A stretch of 64,000 bases of DNA from Terebella lapidaria (lineage: Eukaryota; Annelida; Polychaeta; Terebellida; Terebellidae). The DNA is taken from the NCBI GenBank assembly GCA_949152475.1, contig OX424558.1, positions 40,540,751-40,604,750 on the forward strand, given 5' to 3'. The first letter of the stretch is position 1. Every line of letters starts with the position of its first letter. Position numbers and translations under genes: made by a program. Under the pieces are notes generated by a model. The model worked only from the letters and a program-made list of their open reading frames with translations. It had not been told where the DNA came from and searched no databases. Of this stretch, positions 56,520-64,000 are shown one piece after another.

Positions 56520-57535
56520 AATGTCCTCAAGAATTGATTTCTCTCCGAATATTACAATCAATTCCGTGTTGGGACAAGCCGCTGCTGACTGGGAAAGCCA
56601 ATCGAAAATTTTGTTGAAGAGGTGCTTGTGACAAATCCATAATTATTGTCATGTAACAACTCAATGTGATTGTCAATGTAATTCGATTGTCCAAGAGAAG
56701 TTTCATGTCAGATATCATGAAGTCCAGTTCGAGAACGTGATCCATTCCCCAGTAATTAGGGTTTATTACATCCAATATGAATACCGTGATTCAATACGCT
56801 GTTGTACATTTTACGTCACAAAGATCCGCTATATCCAAAGATGAGAATACACAAACTGTCAAGGCCTCTCATGTTTTATTCTTATTTTATGTATTTTATC
56901 ACACCTAAAAATATTTATATATAATATTTAGATTGGGATACACCATGTCGGTTTCCTCTGATGTAACCTTAACCTTCCCATGTCCCATTTCCATGAAAAC
57001 TGTTTGTGAGGACCGTTTGGTCACTGATAGTGAGTATGGCATTGAGCCCCGGGGAGATGTAAGAATTTTTTGATGTGCCATTGTCCATCACAAAGATACA
57101 GAATCTACAACAGAGCTGAGAGCCAGAGAGTGAAGCTGTGCACATGTCATCCGGTCATGGGTATTTAGCATCAGTGAGTATTCTCGTATCTGTCATGTTA
57201 AGAAGAAACAAAATCAACCTGAAGTCATGTTGTCATATAACACTTGATAATTACATAAAACACTACAACAGAAAACCATCATAATATGAAGCAACCATGT
57301 GCCAGACAAACTCTCACACAGAAACTTCTGTGCCTTCACTGGGAAGGTATATTTGATACATATGATTATTAACCGTTCATAGTACTGGAGCACGTATCCC
57401 ATATTCTTCACCAACTGAGATATGTGAAGTTTCATCTGTATTCACACGATATTATCTCTCACTTGTGTCCAGAAACTGTCATGAAGAACATGAATGATAT
57501 TGATGATATATTGATAGCACAGTGGCGCTTTTAGC
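56520..57535. other. Intergenic, nothing recognised
   Basis: AT-rich sequence with short frames only. Confidence 0.3.
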
Positions 57536-57538
57536 GAA

Positions 57539-57850
57539 ATAAAGTTAAAGTTAAAGTTATCAGATTTGATATAGCGCTCTTTTCAGCCGAACTAAATCCG
57601 CTTTCAAAGGCGCTTTACACTTTAACCCCAGTCTGAGTGATTGTACTTGGAGCTGCCACACTCAAAGCGCTCTATACAACACCCATTATCAACCGGTACC
57701 CATTTAATCCTGGGTGAAGATAGACACATTAGTGGTAAATGCCTTGCCTAAGGACACTAGTGAAATGGCACAGCAGTCAAGCTCGAGACTCAAACCCATG
57801 ATCTTTGGATTACGAGTCCGACGCCTTATCCACTGCGCCACTCACTCCAC
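57539..57850 (-). mobile_element. tRNA-derived SINE
   Basis: Read on the minus strand, it starts with a tRNA-like head at about 57845-57780 (A box GTGGCGCAGTGGATAAGGC, B box GGGTTTGAGTCTC), followed by a conserved body (GTGTCCTTAGGCAAGGCATT, AGCGCTTTGAGTGTGGCAGC) and a simple tail (AACTTT)n at 57560-57541. Such tRNA-head SINEs with a shared core (Meta/V-type) are widespread in metazoans; the exact family is not assigned. It looks nearly full length. Confidence 0.85.
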
Positions 57851-57859
57851 TCCACAATA

Positions 57860-60000
57860 CAATGTAATTTGATGCTATTTGGCGTCTGGAGGTCGGGTTA
57901 CGACTGATTCATAATCTTCAGTTGCGTCAAGATGGTATAAATGATGGCTTCCAAGAGAATGACTGCGTGATTGGTTCTTTCCAATCACTGATAGAGCCAT
58001 ACAAACAGTGACACAAGGGAAGAACTTTAGCAATTAACAGTGACGTTAGTGGATATTTAATATAAAAATATTACTGTAACAGAAACAGTAATAAAGTATA
58101 TGATAGGGCATCATCAAAGAATTTCCAGGGGCTCCCCATCTCGAGTGTAAGCTGAAGAGTACGAGGGGCATTGGTATCGCGTGAAGCCATGTGTGATTAT
58201 CAGCCTGAAACAGCTGCAACGTGACCCAGGGCAATCCACAAATCGGTCAATTAGCCAAGAACACAGCTGCCTTTGGGCAAATATTTCTTTATCCGTCTGT
58301 ATTTGATCGAGTATAGTATATTATATTATGGTATATAAGCATGGTCCATTCTATTTGGTTCCTTTTGCCATTATCTATCACACCAAGTGACATTCCATCG
58401 ATCACAAAGTCTTATTTCTATACCTTTGTGACTAGGTATTCATGTTTTCGTCATATACTTATTGTATGGTATTTGTTTCAGATTCTAAATGGGATTTTAG
58501 TAGGTTGTTGTTTGCAGTTGCATGCTAATACCATCGAGCTTTCGGTGCTGATATTATGAAAGATTTGATATTGTAATTTTGACAATAACAAACCACCTAT
58601 AATTTAGCTGCTAATGGTTTTTAGGTCGTATATACAGATTGTCACTTCGTACACAAACAATAATCAATTCATACACACACATTATTACCTCACACTGAAA
58701 TCTTCAAAATCTAGTTGTATTGATAGTAATAGATTAAAACTTACATACTAATAACTATGCGAATTATTTACCCACACAAACCAAATTATTATTTGGTATC
58801 ATACATTGGTAGGTCATGCATTCAAATTAGTAACTTGAATGTATGGAATATTTACTCGTATATACAGATGGATAAAAGGAAGGTAAACATTGGAAAAACG
58901 GATTGATACCTTACAAAGTGATGACCCATATGTACAGCTCAACACAGCACAATTTGACGATGTTCATAATACCTAGAATAAAAAATGTTTTGGAGTAGAC
59001 AAAAAGCCCACGAACTTAATACAGGGCAGCAGACATACTGACGTCATCAGGGATCTGTAGTTTATGAAATATATAGCTGTGTCTATTGTAAACCTGATAA
59101 CATCAATATGCAATTACCCATCCAACGATGAGCAATTTGGACAATGTAGGTGAGTGAAACATATGACAACCTGGATAAAAAAACTAGTGTTGTTTTGGTG
59201 CTCATTTGATAACTTTCAACAAAATACTGAGTTTTCACCCTGAAAAATTGGACTGTAATCAAAAGAACTCTTGAGGGAAAAAATAAGTTCACAAAAACAA
59301 GTATCAACTACATCTGCGCACTGTATCTCTGTTATCTGAGCATATATATTTTTCCTGATTACTGAGTAATATCAATAAGCTTTGCTTTGATACCCAAATT
59401 AAATAGTAATTGTATGTCGGTGCAGCAAGGTTCTCTGAGGTTCATTCCATCATTACTTCCGTTTTTGTGAAAATGTTCCACTCTGAGCACTAAGGCTTGC
59501 ATGAAAATAAATATATTATCCACGTTATATATAAATCATCCAATCCTTCTAATATTGTGCATACGCGTGTGTCTTGATTTTCCTGTGTTTATGTCACGGC
59601 GGGAGTCACGTAGGGAGCAACTGATCCCACATTCGGCTGGCTGTGTGTCTGCAGTGTGCACATGGTCTTGACAATGCTACTAGTACTAATAGTGCCATTC
59701 GTATTGGACCATTTACACTGATTTTACAAAGTACAGCCAAGGATTCGGTCTTGTAATATGAATCTGTCTGTCAGTATCTATTTTGTGCTGACGTAGCTCC
59801 ATGTCATGGTCTGTAGTATGCTTGTGTGGGCCTGGTGTGATCACTATCCCATGAGGTCACACTATCCCATGAGGTTTTCAAGGCTAAATAGCCCCAATAT
59901 TTTGCAGCTATTCATTCGTTGAACGAAAACAAAGGTGATGGTAATGGAAGGACTGTCTGGTTCTACTGGGTGAAATAAAGTTGTGCCTTCCCTGTCACGT
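57860..60000. other. Intergenic, nothing recognised
   Basis: AT-rich sequence with short frames only. Confidence 0.3.
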
Positions 60001-60009
60001 ACAGAAGCT

Positions 60010-60165
60010 TGTGTAAACTGATATTCTCAGGGACAAGGTTATTGGCTCGATAGGTAACCAAGCTCCCCGCTGGTTATGACGAAAACCAAGATCAATCTGG
60101 TGGAATACATGTTTGGAGAGAACACACATCTGGTCATATTACTGGATCATCAAGGGCAGATATAT
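60010..60165 (+). repeat. Dispersed repeat, partner of 30370-30600
   Basis: GACAAGGTTATTGGCTCG, TAGGTAACCAAGC and TCAATCTGGTGGAATAC align in order with the minus strand at about 30400-30520. A short frame in both copies is broken differently, so a host gene is not supported. Confidence 0.5.
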
Positions 60166-60279
60166 CTTACAGTAAAGCATAGTAAGTTCTATGGAGAGTG
60201 TAAGTTTGTGTTTTATTCTATTATTCTAGTACAAACAATATGCAGGTATCACAAAAAAAAACTAAACACATATGGCGTG

Positions 60280-60495
60280 TTTGCTCAACATGCTCATACG
60301 CTATTCCAGAGCTAGTTGCAGATATGAGGACTCTGTTCACCGAAGTTCCCAACTAGTTTCTAAACTGCTGCGACAAGGATATGTTTAAGGGGACTAATGG
60401 CTGCATCAAAAAATACATCATATGGACGTCATCACGATCTTGTTGATGAACACATTAAATCTGTGACTAGTATGCAGCAGGACTTATTCGCATAT
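60280..60495 (+). mobile_element. Tail of a reverse-transcriptase-bearing element (copy 2)
   Basis: It is closely similar to 51825-52025 (TACGCTATTCCAGAGCTAG, TGCTGCGACAAGGATATGTT, ATGCAGCAGGACTT). Only the last part of the element is present, followed by unrelated sequence rather than by the hairpin-capped repeat. Confidence 0.6.
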
Positions 60496-60499
60496 TTTT

Positions 60500-62380
60500 T
60501 TCAATTCACGCCGGGTGCCACAAGTGGGCCAGGAAACGCTCACTTTTTCTGGAACACCTGAGTTCACTTTTTTAGGCCATATATGAGAGTTCATGAAGTT
60601 TCATGATATTTTCTTAATTATCCGTGACACTGGAGCTTGAGATTGGATAACGGACTCGTTTTTGTCTGCTCGTATACTGTAGACGAGTGTATTGGTTCCA
60701 TGTTTATTGTTTATCGTTTGCAGCCGCCTCCATTTTGTTGGGCCGCTGAAGATGCTGACAATAATTAAGACTACAGTACGGCCACGAACCAATGAACCAA
60801 CAGAAAACGGTTGGCTTGGGTAAGTGGTCGATACGAGGAAAGTGGGACGATCGTATATGGCTGAGTACTGGGAGTGAATCTCGCCTAGGTTTTGAAAATA
60901 AAATGATGTGCAATCAACACGTGGTGTCGATGGAATTAAGTTGTTTTTGTGTGTTTTTTCTGTGTGCATTTTTGAGATAATAAGATCACATTTTTCGTGT
61001 CCATATACTTCATATGTTCATGTGTGAATATATCAGCCCACCACAATGTACACAAACATAGGTAAGCAAGATCACGATCTAAGGTGAATAGCAGCAAGCA
61101 CCACAATCCATTTATTTTACAGTTTAAAGTTTTTTTTTACAGTTTTTGCACACCAGCTTTCATTCCTTTTGAATGCATGTGAGTGTATGTCAATGATTTA
61201 ATCATTTGATTAAACTGGCGTGTATTTTGGGAAACCAGAGGCTTGTAATTTACAGCTTCATGGTGGGTGACAAATTTGGAATTTGGTAAGCACCTTTCAG
61301 TAGAGAAAACCTTAATCACAATTAACCGAGATGAAAAACCCCACTTACTGGCCCATGGCGCGAACCATGGCGCAAACCCCAAAACTCCCGCACTGTGAAC
61401 TTCGTTGCATCAACAGCCACCAGTCTTATCCACTCGGCCACACAGGCGGTTTTTGAACTGTTCTGAATAACAAGGTATCTCGATCCTCGAATCTGATGGA
61501 TCATTTTTCTGTGGCAATATGCGTGCCTATACTTGGTATATCATCGGTACGGCTAGTGAAATCATAGCTCAGTACTGAATACAGTGAAGAAAAAGCGATA
61601 CTGGGCAAAACCAATTCTATTGACTGATGGATTTCTGTTCAACTAAGAAATATTCCTCCTTCCCTCAGTGTTATTCCAAATATGTTTGTTTTTAAAATTG
61701 TTTCAATGCTGGTAAATGTGTCAGGTATGGAAGCATAATCAATTTATGTTTTCACGGTCAGGCATAAAACCATCAGAAATATTACAACATATCACCAGAT
61801 CAATATGCTTCCTACCTAATTTGCAAGGATCATGTTTCGATTGGAATCATTTGATCTATTCTCAGGATTATGGGCAATAACTGGTACATAAACATTATTT
61901 CCCCCCCCCCCCTCCCACCGTAGTTTACCATGGATCGATAATCTGACACGGAATCACACTGAAAACACAACACGCCAAATCATTTAGTCTACGAACTGCT
62001 TGACATCAGTTCATTCTCACGCTTTATGTTGAGAGTTGTTGACTCGAGTTGAGAGTAGCAATTTGTTTGTTCAGATGTAGTTCGAAACCCCGTGTTTTCT
62101 TTTACTTGAACTTACATTGTGCGCTGTGCATTGCACTAGGAGTTCGTGATGGTGTGAACCGTGTATGTGAGTCGTGGTTGTGGGATGAAATACAGACGAA
62201 TACTGGCGTGAGACTCAACTTTCAGGTTATCAAGGGAATGGATGTAGACTGTTATCCCAGCTATAGTACTGATGTAATATGAAGGTATACATTATGTACC
62301 ATTTTGTTCTATCGAAATCCATAGTTGAGAGGATGCAAATATCATACTCACCCAGTGAGCGGCCAAGCAGAAGATAAAGA
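60500..62380. other. Intergenic with one tRNA-like element
   Basis: No gene is supported apart from the tRNA-like head listed separately. A poly-C run lies at about 61901-61912. Confidence 0.3.
61360..61450 (-). repeat. tRNA-like SINE head or tRNA pseudogene (Leu/Ser-like)
   Basis: The minus strand reads CTGTGTGGCCGAGTGGATAA, a clear A box of the long-arm tRNA type, and a B-box-like GGTTCGCGCC lies about 85 bases later. Acceptor stems do not pair convincingly, so a functional tRNA is unlikely. Confidence 0.4.
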
Positions 62381-62589
62381 ACAGATTATTAACTCCCATG
62401 TTGAGCCGATAGACACCCACGAATTCTCAGTAACTAACTAGAATGCGTCTGCACTCAATTCACGTAAAATCTAATAACTATAAGGTATGTGACAGATTAT
62501 TATAGTGAATGATTCGCTGCAGATGGGAACAACCCCCAATAATCACTCACATTGACAATTCATCACACTCACTCCAGTGACTGATCTGT

Positions 62590-62740
62590 ACTCTACTTCC
62601 AATTACTCTTACAATGACGTGCATACCGAGGTGAGCATGTAATTGATGAATGGAGTGCACCTCCATGAATAAATTAAAAATCAATAGTTTGAATACTGCC
62701 TCAGTATATTATGCTGATCTTTTATGCTAAATCGTTTAAT
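62590..62740. repeat. Block repeated from 50690-50850
   Basis: Diverged direct copy, non-coding. Confidence 0.45.
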
Positions 62741-63334
62741 ACATTTCTGGCATTTGTCATTGACTGTGACATATTGTTTACTGATGATGAGAATATGTAG
62801 AGCCCATTGCTTGTGGTGTTCTTCACATATCCAAGCAGAGTGCTGAGCAGATAGATGTTTGGGCTTCCATAAACTCATCAGCCAATACGGACACTAAAAA
62901 AAGTGATAAACCAACAAGGTCATCTTTGTAATCCTTCAAAAAAAAAAGATTCGGACACTGACCTCGGCTCAGTTCTAGGACGTCTCCCCAAATCGCCAAG
63001 GAAATATCTGTTTGTCTGCTAAGTTACCAATTTGGTTCGTTTGCAAGCTTTTCATGAATGCCGTCGGTCGCCAGGTCGACGAGTGGAAGGTTATATTTTC
63101 TCCCACTGAACGGTCATCCTCATGATAGCATTCCAGCTAATAAGACAATGAAAGCGACCAGTGATAATAAACCTCGAATCTTATCCATTTTGTACAGCAA
63201 TCTGCATCGATTCATGTTGTCTCACAATTACTGTCATCGAATCATTTATTACCGTTCCATACTCACATATGTGTTTGTTTACCACTGAAACATAAAAGTC
63301 GATAAAAAAACACAACCTCGGGCGCGTTTTGGAA

Positions 63335-64000
63335 TCACAATTTATACTTGGACTTTACACTATCAGGAGAAGCAAGAAAATCACAGTCTGTTTGACATAT
63401 AGTCTGTTTTCAGTCAACTTCTGTAATGTGTCCAGTCAGTGATTTGAAGAGTTGTCAGATTATATAATACAACTGTTGTGACAGACTCATGGAATGGAGA
63501 TGGGAAGACTGGAGTTGATAGATGGTAGACAGATTCTCGCACACAGGATTTGATTCTGTCCACAGGTTACGGGGGAAGGACGAGATAGCAATACTCGACC
63601 TTCTGGAGTTGAGAGATATATGACAGTTTCTCACACACAGGATCTGATTTTGTCCACAAGTACGGGGGAAGGACGAGATATCAATACTCGACTTTGCAGC
63701 TACTGAATGGGGATGCGGTCCTATGGACATATTCATGGTTCTCTCTCACCAATAATAACCATTGAAACATTGGTTTTGTTATATAAAACTAAAATATATA
63801 ATTTAGCTACTGATTCTAGAAATTCGTTATGACAGATAGTGACAAAATTTCACTGTTGTGTACGAATGAAAACGAACCCACATTATATAGACCCATCTTG
63901 CATAATCTCTCATCCTAACAGGCTTTGTCAGAGCCTGGTGTATTCCGAGTTCACATTAGGTGCATTTTATCTAACAACCTTAAAGATTAGAACTCATAGA
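63335..64000. repeat. Dispersed repeat, copy 2, with an internal ~95-bp duplication
   Basis: A direct copy of 53150-53735. Within it, 63525-63600 is repeated at about 63625-63690 (ACACAGGATTTGATTCTGTC and ACACAGGATCTGATTTTGTC, each followed by GGGGGAAGGACGAGATA). The block continues to the window end, so its right edge is unseen. Confidence 0.8.

Noticed and set aside
53150-64000. A second, direct segmental duplication linking 50.7-53.7 kb with 60.3-64.0 kb
   Set aside because: The shared blocks occur in a different order in the two places (50.7, 51.8, 53.2 versus 62.6, 60.3, 63.3), so independent dispersed repeats are simpler.

Overview
The window is eukaryotic, AT-rich and very repeat-rich. 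Genes with introns, AATAAA signals, a tRNA-derived SINE, several miniature inverted-repeat transposons (MITEs) and a complete Ty3/gypsy element point to an invertebrate animal. The gene content (a tandem dermatopontin cluster and globin X-like, probably N-myristoylated globins) fits a mollusc, most likely a gastropod. That placement is inference from gene families, not a species call.

Layout. 1-8.2 kb is a dermatopontin cluster: one copy with a signal peptide and three exons (1691-2539), an orphan exon-1 pseudogene copy (3532-3734), and a third copy (6308-7032) that lacks the 5' half of exon 1 and the exon-2 splice donor. Each copy carries the same 3' flank. A 45-bp minisatellite lies inside this cluster and returns at 19-20.3 kb. 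It has been split at least twice by different TTAA-targeting MITEs. 8.16-18.52 kb is a whole-looking, very young Ty3/gypsy element inserted in a host repeat whose uninterrupted relative lies at 43.6-44.3 kb on the other strand. 18.5-24.4 kb holds cluster remnants, the second satellite block and foldback sequence.

Three related globin loci follow: an intact single-exon gene at 24928-25716 (+), a broken copy at 42111-42612 (-), and a second intact gene at 54843-55493 (+). The broken copy and the third gene lie in an inverted segmental duplication that also carries two neighbouring conserved segments in the same order. The two intact globins are 97% identical over about 332 bp but strongly diverged on both sides, which looks like gene conversion.

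The rest (26-41 kb, 44-54 kb, 56-64 kb) is intergenic and repetitive: minisatellites of 48, 66 and 134 bp, a 221-bp MITE with a 10-bp target duplication, a long-armed inverted-repeat element, a LINE reverse-transcriptase scrap, two copies of another reverse-transcriptase-element tail, a SINE, and duplicated non-coding blocks. I saw no rRNA genes, no convincing functional tRNA gene and no CRISPR. No new multi-gene system is evident. The most unusual signals are the strand-biased recurrence of CG[A/G]CCC along the gypsy element, the globin conversion tract with its inverted duplication, and the repeated use of a TTAA target in the 45-bp satellite.
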